Source of the DNA: Bdellovibrio bacteriovorus
GTDB lineage: Bacteria > Bdellovibrionota > Bdellovibrionia > Bdellovibrionales > Bdellovibrionaceae
Assembly: GCF_001592735.1 (NCBI RefSeq)
Contig: NZ_LUKE01000001.1
Span: 124,001 to 188,000 of the forward strand
Direction: 5' to 3'
Length of the DNA: 64,000 bases
In this document: in pieces, positions 7,175-16,115 of the stretch
Layout: every line of letters starts with the position of its first letter
Numbering within the stretch: position 1 is the stretch's first letter
Notes under the pieces: model-generated
The model's input: the letters and a program-made list of their open reading frames with translations, nothing else
What the model was told of the DNA's origin: nothing
The model's database searches: none
Made by a program: the position numbers and the translations under genes

Positions 7175-7738
7175 ATGTGGTTGATTGTTGGTCTTGGAAA
7201 TCCTGGTGGTGAATACAAACTCACTCGTCATAACATTGGCTTTATGGCCATTGATTATTTCATGCAAGGCTTGGGCAATCCGCCGATTAAAAATCAATTT
7301 AAGGCCGAAATCGCTCAAGTAAAATGGAAAGAGCATCAACTGATTTTCTGCAAACCGCAGACGTACATGAATCTGTCGGGTGAGTCCGTGCAACCCCTGA
7401 TGGGCTTTTATAAAATTCCTTTGGATCACCTTATTGTCATTCATGACGATATCGATCAGCCTTTTAATCAAATGAAAATTCATAAAAACCGCGGTCATGG
7501 CGGCCATAACGGGATCAAAAGCATTTCTGGACTTATGGGCACCATGGACTACACCCGCCTTAAACTGGGTGTAGGACGACCTGAAAATCCTCAGCACAAT
7601 GTCGCTGATTACGTTTTAGGGAAGTTTAGCAAAGAAGAATTTGAGAAAATGCCCGATTTCCTTAACAAGGGCATCGATGCCGTCGAAAGCATTATCCTCG
7701 ACGGAGTTCAAAAAGCTTCGACAAAATTCAACGGGTAA
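7175..7738 (+). CDS. pth: Peptidyl-tRNA hydrolase
   Basis: A 187-residue enzyme that recycles peptidyl-tRNA released from stalled ribosomes by cleaving the ester bond. Catalytic and substrate residues are in VGLGNPGGEYKLTRHNIGF (Asn, catalytic His), CKPQTYMNLSG (Asn), VIHDDID (Asp) and RGHGGHNGIKSI. ATG at 7175 has only a weak upstream AAAGG and follows the 7134-7159 hairpin. The distance to ychF is 46 bp. Confidence 0.96.
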   Translation: MWLIVGLGNPGGEYKLTRHNIGFMAIDYFMQGLGNPPIKNQFKAEIAQVKWKEHQLIFCKPQTYMNLSGESVQPLMGFYKIPLDHLIVIHDDIDQPFNQMKIHKNRGHGGHNGIKSISGLMGTMDYTRLKLGVGRPENPQHNVADYVLGKFSKEEFEKMPDFLNKGIDAVESIILDGVQKASTKFNG

Positions 7739-7784
7739 GCTAGATTTAGCTGCTATTTTAATTCGTTTTTCTTAAGGGGTGCCT

Positions 7785-8885
7785 ATGGCATTACAAGTCG
7801 GTATCGTTGGTCTTCCAAACGTTGGTAAAAGTACGCTATTCAACGCTTTAACTTCAGCTAAAGCGGAAGCCGCGAACTACCCTTTCTGTACGATTGATCC
7901 TAACGTGGGCGTAGTCACAGTTCCAGATCCCCGCATGGATAAAATCACGACGTTCATCAAACCTCAAAAAGTGATTCCGACGACGATGGAATTCGTGGAT
8001 ATCGCTGGTATCGTCAAAGGGGCTTCCCAAGGGGAAGGTTTAGGAAACCAATTTCTTTCACACATCCGTCAAACAGACGCGATCGTTCACGTGGTTCGTT
8101 GTTTTGATGACCCTAATATCGTGCACGTAGCCGGATCCGTAGATCCCATTCGCGATATTGAAATCATCAACACCGAGCTTTTGCTTGCCGATCTTGATTC
8201 GGTTGAAAAACGCCTGCAACGTATCGAAAAACAAGCGAAGAACTCCACTGATAAAAAACTAAAAGCCGAAGTGGAAGTGGCTAAAAAAGTTCAAGAAGCG
8301 TTGGGTAAGGGTTTACCAGCACGTTCAGTCACTTTGGATGAATTCGAAATGCCTTTGTTAAAAGAAATGCATTTGCTAACAGCAAAGCCCGTTCTTTACG
8401 CGATGAACGTTTCTGATTCTGATTTCGCCGCTGGCGGCAATGATTGGACAAAAGCTGTGATCGCGCGTGCGGCCGAAGAAAACAACAAAACCATCATGAT
8501 CTGTTCGGCGATGGAAGCAGAGATTGCTTTATTGCCACCTGAAGATCGCGCTGATTTCTTAGCCGCCCTCGGCGCTGAAGAGCCCGGCTTAAATCGTTTG
8601 ATCCGCGAAGCTTACACGCTTTTGGGCTTACAGACTTACTTCACCGCTGGTGAAAAAGAAGTTCGTGCTTGGACGATCCGGGCCAACACGAAAGCTCCAC
8701 AAGCCGCTGGCGTCATTCATACTGATTTTGAAAAAGGATTTATCCGCGCTGAAACTTATCACTGCGAAGACCTTTTCAATTACAAATCTGAACAAGCCGT
8801 TAAAGACGCTGGTAAATACCGCGTGGAAGGTAAAGAGTACGTCGTAAAGGACGGTGATATTCTTTTCTTCCGTTTCAACGTTTAG
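7785..8885 (+). CDS. ychF: Redox-regulated ATPase/GTPase YchF (OBG family)
   Basis: A 366-residue P-loop NTPase with the usual YchF layout: G1 [14 protein letters not shown], switch and G3 region [22 protein letters not shown], the atypical G4 (NVSD instead of NKxD) that explains ATP preference in this family, and a C-terminal TGS domain ([14 protein letters not shown], then [10 protein letters not shown]). The start is ATG 7785 after AAGGGG; an in-frame GTG two codons earlier overlaps the Shine-Dalgarno site and is less likely. The protein binds ribosomes in other bacteria. Confidence 0.96.
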   Translation: MALQVGIVGLPNVGKSTLFNALTSAKAEAANYPFCTIDPNVGVVTVPDPRMDKITTFIKPQKVIPTTMEFVDIAGIVKGASQGEGLGNQFLSHIRQTDAIVHVVRCFDDPNIVHVAGSVDPIRDIEIINTELLLADLDSVEKRLQRIEKQAKNSTDKKLKAEVEVAKKVQEALGKGLPARSVTLDEFEMPLLKEMHLLTAKPVLYAMNVSDSDFAAGGNDWTKAVIARAAEENNKTIMICSAMEAEIALLPPEDRADFLAALGAEEPGLNRLIREAYTLLGLQTYFTAGEKEVRAWTIRANTKAPQAAGVIHTDFEKGFIRAETYHCEDLFNYKSEQAVKDAGKYRVEGKEYVVKDGDILFFRFNV

Positions 8886-8902
8886 TATTTACGTTGCCCC
8901 AC

Positions 8903-8963
8903 TTCACCACCGCATCGGTTCTGCAATGAGTCAAGCGGTGGTGAAAATGTCCGTCCCTCGGAC
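8903..8963 (+). terminator. Possible ychF terminator hairpins
   Basis: An 11-bp inverted repeat TTCACCACCGC (8903-8913) and GCGGTGGTGAA (8935-8945) is followed by GTCCG-TCCCT-CGGAC (8949-8963). There is no U-tract, so this may be a structured intergenic element and not a true terminator. Confidence 0.4.
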
Positions 8964-9008
8964 TTCACCTCGCCGCCGACCCATTCTCGCCAAACCTTTG
9001 GAGTTCAC

Positions 9009-10472
9009 ATGAATGAGTTATTAAAGCTTTCTGCGCTGGAATTAGCCGCTAAAATCTCTAAAAAAGAAGTCTCTCCTTCGGAAGTTTTAGAAACGCATAT
9101 TGCGCGCATCGAAGAAGTAAATCCCCAATTAAACGCCATGGTCGAAAAGGATTTCGAGCGCGCGCGAGCGACGGCGGAAAAACAGACCGAAGAACTTACT
9201 AAGAATAACTCACGCTTGCCGCTGTTTTTTGGCGTCCCCATGACCGTAAAAGAAATGTTCGCCTATGAAGGCATGCGCCGAACTGGGGGCAGCATTCATC
9301 GTCGCCACTCGGTCAGTGACTATGATGCGACGATTTTATCCCGCCTGAAAGAGGCCGGCGCGAACCCCATGGGAAGCACCAACGTCCCTGAATTGGGATT
9401 TTGGTTTGAAACTTTCAATCCCGTCTATGGTCGTACCAATAACCCCTATGATCTGACTCGCACATGTGGTGGCAGCAGTGGTGGTGAAGGGGCGCTGATT
9501 GGTGCTGGCGCTTCGCCGATGGGTATTGGCAGCGATATCGGCGGCAGCATCCGCATGCCCGCATTTTTTTGCGGGATTGCGGGTCACAAGCCTTCACGTA
9601 AGTACTTGCCCCTAACGGGTCACTTTCCCTATACCAAAGACGGATTTACAAACTTAGCCGACGAAAAGTATCCGTTTACTTCAAGCGGCCCCATGGCACG
9701 TAAAAGTGCTGATCTGTACGCCATGATGAAAGTGATGATGGGAGCAGACCCCTTAGATCCGGCGACGGTGCCGGCGGATCTAGAAGAGATGACCCAAGAA
9801 TGGGCCGGCAGAAAAATTCTTATTTGCCCATCCCCTTCTTTTCATTTAGCGCGCGGGACTGATAATGAACTTTCCCAAGTCGTGCGCAACTGCGGAAAGC
9901 TTTTTGAAGAACTCGGAGCGGACGTTGAAGAACTCGATCCAAGATTTTTTGTGCGCGCGACCGAACTGTGGTTTGCCGCCTTAAGCTCGACTCGCAATAA
10001 AAGTTTCTTTCAAACCCTAAAAGGCCAAAGCGAATCTTTTTCTTTTGGCGCCGAGTTTTTAAAAATCGCTTTGGGACGTGGTGATTACACTTTGCCGAAT
10101 CTTTTTGTCGCTGCATCTGAGGCTTTTGACTTAGGCAAAAAAGATCTTTCAGAAGAACTCGCGGCGCTAGAAAAAATGCGCTTAGAATTAGATGAAAAAC
10201 TGGGACCTGAAGGGCTTTTGTTATTACCACCTCACCCGCGCGTAGCGCCAAAGCATCGTGCGCCGCTGTGGTCGCCTTTTGATTTTATTTATACGGCGAT
10301 TTTTACCACCACGGGGCATCCCGCATCAGTGGTACCAACAGGACTGACTCCGGATGGTTTGCCCTTGGGAGTTCAGATCATCGGGCCCTACGGCAAAGAT
10401 CATTTAACATTGAGTTGTGCAGAGTTTTTAGAATCAATCTTTGGCGGCTGGGTGCCGCCCACAGGAATTTAA
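9009..10472 (+). CDS. Amidase-signature family hydrolase
   Basis: A 487-residue amidase of the GatA/FAAH superfamily. The Ser-cisSer-Lys triad is complete: Lys81 in PMTVKEMF, Ser156 in the GGSSGG signature and Ser180 in GSDIGGSIR, with the 75 and 24 residue spacing of FAAH. There is no signal peptide. The C-terminal part (ATVPADLEE, LLLPPHPRVAPKH, TGHPASVVPTG) is closer to stand-alone and FAAH-like amidases than to GatA, and no gatB or gatC is adjacent. It is therefore probably an amide or acyl-amide hydrolase and not the tRNA amidotransferase subunit. The RBS is TTTGGAGTTCAC. The substrate cannot be told from sequence. Confidence 0.88.
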   Translation: MNELLKLSALELAAKISKKEVSPSEVLETHIARIEEVNPQLNAMVEKDFERARATAEKQTEELTKNNSRLPLFFGVPMTVKEMFAYEGMRRTGGSIHRRHSVSDYDATILSRLKEAGANPMGSTNVPELGFWFETFNPVYGRTNNPYDLTRTCGGSSGGEGALIGAGASPMGIGSDIGGSIRMPAFFCGIAGHKPSRKYLPLTGHFPYTKDGFTNLADEKYPFTSSGPMARKSADLYAMMKVMMGADPLDPATVPADLEEMTQEWAGRKILICPSPSFHLARGTDNELSQVVRNCGKLFEELGADVEELDPRFFVRATELWFAALSSTRNKSFFQTLKGQSESFSFGAEFLKIALGRGDYTLPNLFVAASEAFDLGKKDLSEELAALEKMRLELDEKLGPEGLLLLPPHPRVAPKHRAPLWSPFDFIYTAIFTTTGHPASVVPTGLTPDGLPLGVQIIGPYGKDHLTLSCAEFLESIFGGWVPPTGI

Positions 10473-10493
10473 CAGAATTATTGATGTGGCCTC

Positions 10494-11030
10494 TTAATGC
10501 TGGGCTTCGGGGACAGATGCAGATTCGTCGTCTGGAGTCGGTCCTTTTTTTGCCTCTTTTTCAAGATCCGCCCAGCTATCAAACGCTTCAATAATTTCTT
10601 CTTTGATTTTTTTATCTGTGATTTTATTGATTTCCGCCAAATAAGCTTTCTTGTTCACCTTGAAGTCGTCGTACACCGAATCCGTATTTGAATTCGCAAA
10701 ATCCGTGTCAATCGTCGCGGCTAAAAAATCCACGATCACTTTGATTTGTTCGGCTTTTTCCGCTTTGCTAAGCTTTAATTGCTGAGTGTCATATAAAAGA
10801 TTATTCGAAGCTGGCAAAAGTTCTACCTTTTGTTCTTTCGTCAGTTTGGCATCACGGAATTTAACGGCCAAGGCATTAAGCGCGGCTTTGCTTTCTTTCC
10901 AGTTTTTCGCTACTGGTGGCTCCGCGGGCTCGGCGGCGGCTGATTTAGGCGCTTTATTTTGAGCTTCGGCAAATGGAATGGCACCAAGAACAAAAATAAT
11001 GGCCATAATGATCAAAGTCCATTTTTTCAT
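10494..11030 (-). CDS. Secreted helical protein, unknown function
   Basis: A 178-residue protein with a signal peptide ending near FAEAQ (residues 20-24). An Ala/Pro/Lys linker follows, then a charged helical body rich in Lys and Glu (KLTKEQKVELL, KLSKAEKAEQIKVIV) and an acidic tail ending PEAQH. There are no Cys in the mature part. The start is well supported: GGAGGCTAAG precedes the ATG, and the Shine-Dalgarno sequence overlaps the last codons and stop of the upstream SH3 gene, so the two are translationally coupled. No family is recognised. A periplasmic partner of the SH3/cysteine-hydrolase protein is plausible but is inference. Confidence 0.75.
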   Translation of the reverse strand: MKKWTLIIMAIIFVLGAIPFAEAQNKAPKSAAAEPAEPPVAKNWKESKAALNALAVKFRDAKLTKEQKVELLPASNNLLYDTQQLKLSKAEKAEQIKVIVDFLAATIDTDFANSNTDSVYDDFKVNKKAYLAEINKITDKKIKEEIIEAFDSWADLEKEAKKGPTPDDESASVPEAQH

Positions 11031-11031
11031 C

Positions 11032-11880
11032 TTAGCCTCCGCAAGCGTTTTTCAATTTTTTAGAGCACGTCGGACACGAGTTGCCCATAATCATAATGCC
11101 TTTTAAAGGGCGGCATTTCGCGCCGTAAGCTTGTTGGATATTAAATTCCGGATTTCCATCGTAAAGCCAAGAGTTATTATTCACCTTTAGTTCGATGTGG
11201 CCGTAAACGTTTCCAAGACTTTGCTTGCAACGAGCCCCTTTTAATTTCGGACCGTAAACGAGGATTGAACCGGCTGGCGCATCTTTCGGAGTCATGCCTG
11301 GCTTATAAATATTTTTAAAACCCATTTTGGTCATGGTTGGAATAGTGTCTTTCGCATTCCCGTAACCACCACCCGGCCAAACTCCAGCGCGGTTTAATGA
11401 CTGGCGAATCGCGTACTGGCATTTTCCTTTACCTTTACGACGTCCACCGTATTTATTTTTATGAACCCATTTTGCCGCAGAAACGATTTTATTAGTGATG
11501 CAATTTCCAAATCCACTCGCGGGATTTACAATATTCAAAACGTTTTGCGCTTGAGTTTGCGGATGATCATCTTTACTTACGCGGGAATCACCACTGCCGC
11601 ACTCCTCACAATATCCACCTTCAGCCGAATCAGCGCGTTCGCCTACATACTTGCTGTGGATATAACCTTTTTGACCCGTGCTTAATTGAACTTTAGTCCA
11701 CGAACCACGGGTTCCAAGAATATCAAAAAAATCACCCTTGGGAACTCCACTGATAACACGATAATTCATACCTGGGCCCGAACGGAAGTTCACCCCGGCT
11801 TTGGCTTCGCCAGTGCGGGGTCCTTGCGCGAACGCAACCGATCCCATCAGTCCAATAAGAAGAGTAAGAAGGTGTTTCAT
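11032..11880 (-). CDS. Secreted SH3 protein with CHAP-like C-terminal domain
   Basis: A roughly 282-residue exported protein with a signal peptide (MKHLLTLLIGLMGSVAFAQ) and a bacterial SH3_3 domain at about residues 25-85 (GVNFRSGPGMNYRVISGVPKG, GYIHSKYVG). A Cys-containing linker (YCEECGSG) follows, then a domain with a candidate catalytic Cys in GKCQYAIRQSLNRAG and His in YGHIELKVNN. This Cys-then-His order fits CHAP or related peptidoglycan amidases and endopeptidases. Four Cys near the C-terminus may form disulphides. Starts at 11907 or 11880 both give a signal peptide; neither has a good RBS. It sits next to the SH3-M23 peptidase on the same strand. Confidence 0.75.
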   Translation of the reverse strand: MKHLLTLLIGLMGSVAFAQGPRTGEAKAGVNFRSGPGMNYRVISGVPKGDFFDILGTRGSWTKVQLSTGQKGYIHSKYVGERADSAEGGYCEECGSGDSRVSKDDHPQTQAQNVLNIVNPASGFGNCITNKIVSAAKWVHKNKYGGRRKGKGKCQYAIRQSLNRAGVWPGGGYGNAKDTIPTMTKMGFKNIYKPGMTPKDAPAGSILVYGPKLKGARCKQSLGNVYGHIELKVNNNSWLYDGNPEFNIQQAYGAKCRPLKGIMIMGNSCPTCSKKLKNACGG

Positions 11881-12026
11881 AATGAGATCGCGCATTTGTA
11901 TATTCATGTTGTATTTCTAAAGCATGAAGTATGCCGCCCTCATTTGCAATGAATGGCTGTACATACGCTTCAAGTGTCCAGCTTTCACGTATCACCCGTG
12001 AGTCGCGACGATTTGCGCTGACAATC

Positions 12027-13235
12027 TTATTTTGAGATGTATTTAAGAGGATTTACTTTCGTCCCATTGACGTGCATTTCCAGATGCAGATGGGGACCGG
12101 TAGAGCGTCCCGTACTGCCCGACTTACCAATCGTGGTACCTAGACCTACATGGCTGCCAACGCGAACATTGGCGCTGCTAAGATGGGCATAAACGCTTCT
12201 TACACCATTTCCGTGATCAACGATCACGTGATTGCCCCAACCGCCGCCACAGCGCTTATCGCCCGTGCGGCAAGAGTTCTTTACTTGAACCACGGTCCCA
12301 GAACGAATGGCACCCACAGATGTTCCCGAACGGACGGCAAAATCAACGCCACCGTGATTTGAGGTCCGCCCCGTAAATGGGTCCTTACGACCCCCGAAGC
12401 GAGAGCGAATGGCTGCGTTCACGGGAAAGCTATATCCTGTTTTGCCGACTGGAAGCTTTTGTAACTGACCTTGATTTTGGCAAGTCGTACAAACTTCTTC
12501 CGCGCGGCCTTCGGTTTTTACCTGTTGGGCGTATTCATCAATTTCTTTCTTTGCATCATTTGCTGAAACCGGATTACGGTCCGCCAGCTCTAGTGGATTT
12601 AAACTGCCTTCGTTTTCTAATCCAGTCACATGCATCCAACCTTTTTGTCCCGTCGCGGTCACACGCACCGGCACCCATTGTCCTGAGGGCTGACCAATAA
12701 CCTGAACCTCAGCATCATTCGGAATGCCGTCTAAAATGCGACCTTGAAACGATGGAGAAGCACGCAACCGAGCCCGCGTGTTTACGTTCACGGTAAGACG
12801 CATGGATTCGATTTCAGGGTACATGCGTTCCATGATGAAAGTAGGTCGTTGTTGAAGAGCTTGCTCCACGCCATCGGTTTCAGCACTTTTTACCACGGTG
12901 GCGCGATTTTCCGTCGTGTCACTGGAGGTTGCATAGCGCATGTAAATCCAACCATTACGCCATTCATTAGATTCATTTTGATAACGGATGGGCAACCAGT
13001 ATTGCTTACCCGCACGTCCCGTCGAATGCAATCGCGCCGGTCCCGTCGCAAATACCGTATGACCATTAGGAATGGCCCCAATACGTTTGGCATTAGGTTT
13101 TTTTCTGACGTTAATACCGCGAGGAGCATCAATTAAGAATGGATCACCAGCTTCTATCGCAGCTTGGGCTTGAGGGATCATACCCAACACGCCAAACAGC
13201 AGAGGAATAATAAATATAGAAAGAAGCTTTCTCAT
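12027..13235 (-). CDS. Secreted M23 peptidase with two SH3 domains
   Basis: A 402-residue exported LytM-type metallopeptidase with a signal peptide (cleavage near AQAA, residue 26). It has a first SH3 domain at about 30-102 and a second at about 150-205 (VNTRARLRASPSFQGRILDGI). A helical linker with a CTTC pair (249-252) comes next, then an M23 domain at about 265-400. Zinc and catalytic residues are all present: His294 and Asp298 (NHGGVDF), His351 (YAHLSS), and His382 and His384 (GPHLHLEM). It should cleave peptide cross-links in peptidoglycan. The paired SH3 domains suggest wall binding. Action on self or prey wall cannot be told from sequence. Confidence 0.93.
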   Translation of the reverse strand: MRKLLSIFIIPLLFGVLGMIPQAQAAIEAGDPFLIDAPRGINVRKKPNAKRIGAIPNGHTVFATGPARLHSTGRAGKQYWLPIRYQNESNEWRNGWIYMRYATSSDTTENRATVVKSAETDGVEQALQQRPTFIMERMYPEIESMRLTVNVNTRARLRASPSFQGRILDGIPNDAEVQVIGQPSGQWVPVRVTATGQKGWMHVTGLENEGSLNPLELADRNPVSANDAKKEIDEYAQQVKTEGRAEEVCTTCQNQGQLQKLPVGKTGYSFPVNAAIRSRFGGRKDPFTGRTSNHGGVDFAVRSGTSVGAIRSGTVVQVKNSCRTGDKRCGGGWGNHVIVDHGNGVRSVYAHLSSANVRVGSHVGLGTTIGKSGSTGRSTGPHLHLEMHVNGTKVNPLKYISK

Positions 13236-13389
13236 AAGAGCTTAACAAAGCAAGGGGTGAGCCAAGTTGGTCAAAGCGTCTCAAATCGTTTCATGTTCTT
13301 AATTTATGGGTTTAACTGCGCGCATCCCTTTTAAAGGGATTTGAATATGTCCAAGACTTTGACAAGTGTAAAACCAAACCCAGCTCCTT

Positions 13390-14808
13390 TTATCCCCGAT
13401 TAGGCAAAGATATAAAAAACACGGTCTTCTCTGGAGAGCTTTCAAACGTGATGGTGCCGTTGAGTTTCTGTACTAGCTTCTTAACCAGATAAAGCCCTAA
13501 GCCACTGCCTTCGGTGTTCTCTTTATGGAAACGTTTAAACATTCCAAAAACTTCCGTTTGTTTTTCAGCGGGAATACCTAAACCATTATCTTCGACCTGA
13601 ATATAAAAATGGTGATCATCACTGTAAGTTCTGACACAAACGAGTTGGGTCGGTTTTTTGTAATCAACATACTTAATTGCGTTGGAAAGAAGATTGTCTA
13701 AAATCTGTGTAAATAACAAGGGCTGAGATTTCAGAGGTTTTGAGTGCGCCAGCATCTCTCGAATTTCAATATCATGATCTTTTGCCAGGCCCTGGAATTT
13801 CAGCCGTGCGGTAGATATCACCTCGGCTACGGAAATTTCTACGGCCGGCTCTTCGATATGGTCTGCCTTCGTAAGAGATAAAATATCTTCAAGCAATGAC
13901 TTTAACTTATCTGAAAGCTTGATGATTTTTTCTGCGTTTTTTTTTACTTCCGCGATATCGCCGTTCGCCGCATCCTCCAAAATAAATTCCGCGAGCCCCC
14001 GCATCGAAATCAAAGGCGCTTTAAGATCGTGTGAAGTGCGGTACGAAAACTGCTGTAATTCTTCATTACGGGACATCAACCGCTGACGGTCTTTCACGCG
14101 CTCGGTGATATCCACAATAGAACTGATGACAAAAATTCCTTCGGGGCCGGCAAAAGGCCGTAAACCAATTTCGACGGGAAATTGACTGCCATCTTTACGA
14201 CGAGCAAAAAGATCTCGCCCCACGCCCATGGGCCGCGGCACGGGTGAGTTCATAAATGATTTCACAAATGCAGGGTGACGTCCCCGAGTTTCAAGAGGGA
14301 CTAAAAACTCAATGGGCTGTCCTAAGAGTTCAGCCTTGGTATAACCGAACATCCTTTCAGCTTGTTCATTTGCTAATATGATGACCCCCTTTTCATCGAT
14401 CATGATCATGCCGTTGGGGGCCGCCTCCACGGCAGTTCGGAACTTTTCTTCGGCCTTCACCCGAGAGGTAATATCCAAAATGGAACTTACCACATACGTT
14501 TCGCCTTCCGATACAATCGGGTTCAATCCAACTTCAATAGGAAACTTAGACCCATCCCGACGCACACCAAAAAGATCTCGTCCCATCCCCATCGAACGAG
14601 ATTGTGGATTTTCAAAAAAGCCCGTTCGCAATTTAGGATGCCGGTCACGGGATTCATGGGGTACCAGCATCTCTAAGTTCTGATTTTGCATGTCGTTTTT
14701 AGAATATCCAAAAAGTCGTTCTGCTTCGCGATTGACGTATTTCATCTTGCCATTACAATCGACCAAGATAAGCGCTAAGGGCGAACATTCAAAAATTTCT
14801 TGAAACAA
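13390..14808 (-). CDS. PAS-PAS sensor histidine kinase, soluble
   Basis: A 472-residue cytoplasmic kinase without membrane segments. Two PAS domains lie at about 1-118 and 122-240 and are clearly duplicated: each contains a GRDLF, RRDGS/RKDGS and FPxEIGL-type block and ends in SSIxDIT. The HisKA motif has phospho-acceptor His260 (SYRTSHDLKAPL), and the ATPase has N376, DNG at 407-409 and GSGLGL at 435-440. The start is a TTG at 14808: GGGAG lies 5 bases upstream, overlapping the stop of the response-regulator gene, so the pair is coupled. Adding a PAS copy is a common route to new sensing; the ligand is unknown. Confidence 0.92.
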   Translation of the reverse strand: MFQEIFECSPLALILVDCNGKMKYVNREAERLFGYSKNDMQNQNLEMLVPHESRDRHPKLRTGFFENPQSRSMGMGRDLFGVRRDGSKFPIEVGLNPIVSEGETYVVSSILDITSRVKAEEKFRTAVEAAPNGMIMIDEKGVIILANEQAERMFGYTKAELLGQPIEFLVPLETRGRHPAFVKSFMNSPVPRPMGVGRDLFARRKDGSQFPVEIGLRPFAGPEGIFVISSIVDITERVKDRQRLMSRNEELQQFSYRTSHDLKAPLISMRGLAEFILEDAANGDIAEVKKNAEKIIKLSDKLKSLLEDILSLTKADHIEEPAVEISVAEVISTARLKFQGLAKDHDIEIREMLAHSKPLKSQPLLFTQILDNLLSNAIKYVDYKKPTQLVCVRTYSDDHHFYIQVEDNGLGIPAEKQTEVFGMFKRFHKENTEGSGLGLYLVKKLVQKLNGTITFESSPEKTVFFISLPNRG

Positions 14809-14809
14809 G

Positions 14810-15211
14810 TTAGCTCCCGGTTTGCAGAAGATGTTGGATATCTTTTTTACCGATAGGTTTTACTAGATATCCCCGAGCAAAAGGAAAATCACCGGCTCTT
14901 TCTTTGTCCCCTTCGACGTCGGAGGAAGTGACAATCCAGATGTCCGGGGGCGGCACCGCAATGCAGTTTTTTTTACAGATTTTATCAAAGGCTTCTAAAA
15001 AATCAAAACCGCCCATCACAGGCATGTTTAAATCAAGCATCACCAAATCTGGAGTTATCTTTTCGGCCACACTTAAAGCTTCAAGATATTCCAACGCCTC
15101 TTTGCCACTGCCGCAACTTTTAATCGTTAAGTTCTTATCCATGGAACGCAGTTGCCGCTCTATCAGATAGACGTACGTCTCGTCGTCATCAACCACCAAA
15201 ACGTTTTTCAT
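14810..15211 (-). CDS. Single-domain response regulator
   Basis: A 133-residue CheY-like receiver with the acidic pocket VVDDDE, phospho-acceptor Asp60 (LVMLDLNMP), a Thr/Ser switch (VTSSD) and conserved Lys in GYLVKPIG. There is no output domain. The layout of a receiver directly upstream of a PAS kinase, and a length near 130-140 with the DLNMP motif, recall the response regulators paired with phytochrome-like kinases. It is the first gene of the two-gene operon. Output is probably through protein interaction or phosphorelay. Confidence 0.92.
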   Translation of the reverse strand: MKNVLVVDDDETYVYLIERQLRSMDKNLTIKSCGSGKEALEYLEALSVAEKITPDLVMLDLNMPVMGGFDFLEAFDKICKKNCIAVPPPDIWIVTSSDVEGDKERAGDFPFARGYLVKPIGKKDIQHLLQTGS

Positions 15212-15305
15212 ATTGGCCCCACCCCTTACTAATCAATTAGAGGAGGTTGGCAAACAAAACAAATTATTATTTTGAAAGAAAATGGGTCCCCAGATTGTGA
15301 GGCCA

Positions 15306-16115
15306 CTAGTGACGTAAACGATCAACCACAATGTGGACACTCCACACCGTTAAAAAAAGAATCAACGAAGGAAATAAGATCAAGTGGGGAAAGCTGGATA
15401 AGGTCTTCCACCCTTCGCGCACTAGGATTCCCCAACTGGTGAAGGGTGGATGAATGCCCAGGCCGATAAAGCTCATAAAGCTTTCATACAGAATGTTTGC
15501 TGGCACCTGCAAGGCCATCATGACCAGCAATGTGCTTAACATATTCGGTAAGACATGTTGTTTTAAGATGCGCCACGGAGTCGCGCCTAAGGCTTCCGCC
15601 GCTTCGATATAAGGTTTGCGCAAAATTTCTTGCACCATGCCCCGACTGACGCGCGCCATGCTCATCCAGTGAGACGCACAGATGCCCACGCAAAGACTGA
15701 TCAATGCTTTAGCGATGCCTTCTTCCAAAGGCAAAAGCAAGTTGAGTGACAAACAGAGCACCGCCACCAAAATAAAACTGGGCAAGGCCATTAAGATATC
15801 ACACACCCGCATCAGGACCCGATCCACCCCACCGTCATTCCATCCGGCGATGGCGCCATAAATAAAACCAAAAATGGCCGAGACAATGGCGCACACCACG
15901 CCCACAAAAATAGAAATTCTTGCACCCAATAAAACGCGAGAAAAAAGGTCGCGCCCCAAGGTGTCCGTACCAAACCAATGTTGCAGGCTGGGGCCTTGCA
16001 AAATAAGTTCGACGTTCTGTTGTAAGGGATCTGTCCCCACCCACGGAGACACCATCATCAAAATGACAAGGATACTTAAAAAACTGACCGCAAGCTTAAA
16101 AGACATCTTTGTCAT
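15306..16115 (-). CDS. oppC: Oligopeptide ABC transporter permease, OppC-type
   Basis: A 269-residue inner-membrane protein with an N-terminal anchor, the GTDTLGRDLFSRVLLGARISI segment typical of OppC/DppC, five further membrane helices and the EAA loop (YIEAAEALGATPWRILKQHVLPN) that contacts the ATPase. It overlaps oppB by 4 nt (ATGA). No ATPase (oppD/oppF) or substrate-binding protein is encoded nearby, so these must come from elsewhere. Because a lytic transglycosylase opens the operon, a role in taking up wall peptides is plausible. Confidence 0.9.
   Translation of the reverse strand: MTKMSFKLAVSFLSILVILMMVSPWVGTDPLQQNVELILQGPSLQHWFGTDTLGRDLFSRVLLGARISIFVGVVCAIVSAIFGFIYGAIAGWNDGGVDRVLMRVCDILMALPSFILVAVLCLSLNLLLPLEEGIAKALISLCVGICASHWMSMARVSRGMVQEILRKPYIEAAEALGATPWRILKQHVLPNMLSTLLVMMALQVPANILYESFMSFIGLGIHPPFTSWGILVREGWKTLSSFPHLILFPSLILFLTVWSVHIVVDRLRH

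Noticed and set aside
9009-10472. GatA subunit of tRNA amidotransferase
   Set aside because: No gatB or gatC nearby and the C-terminal motifs fit stand-alone amidases better.
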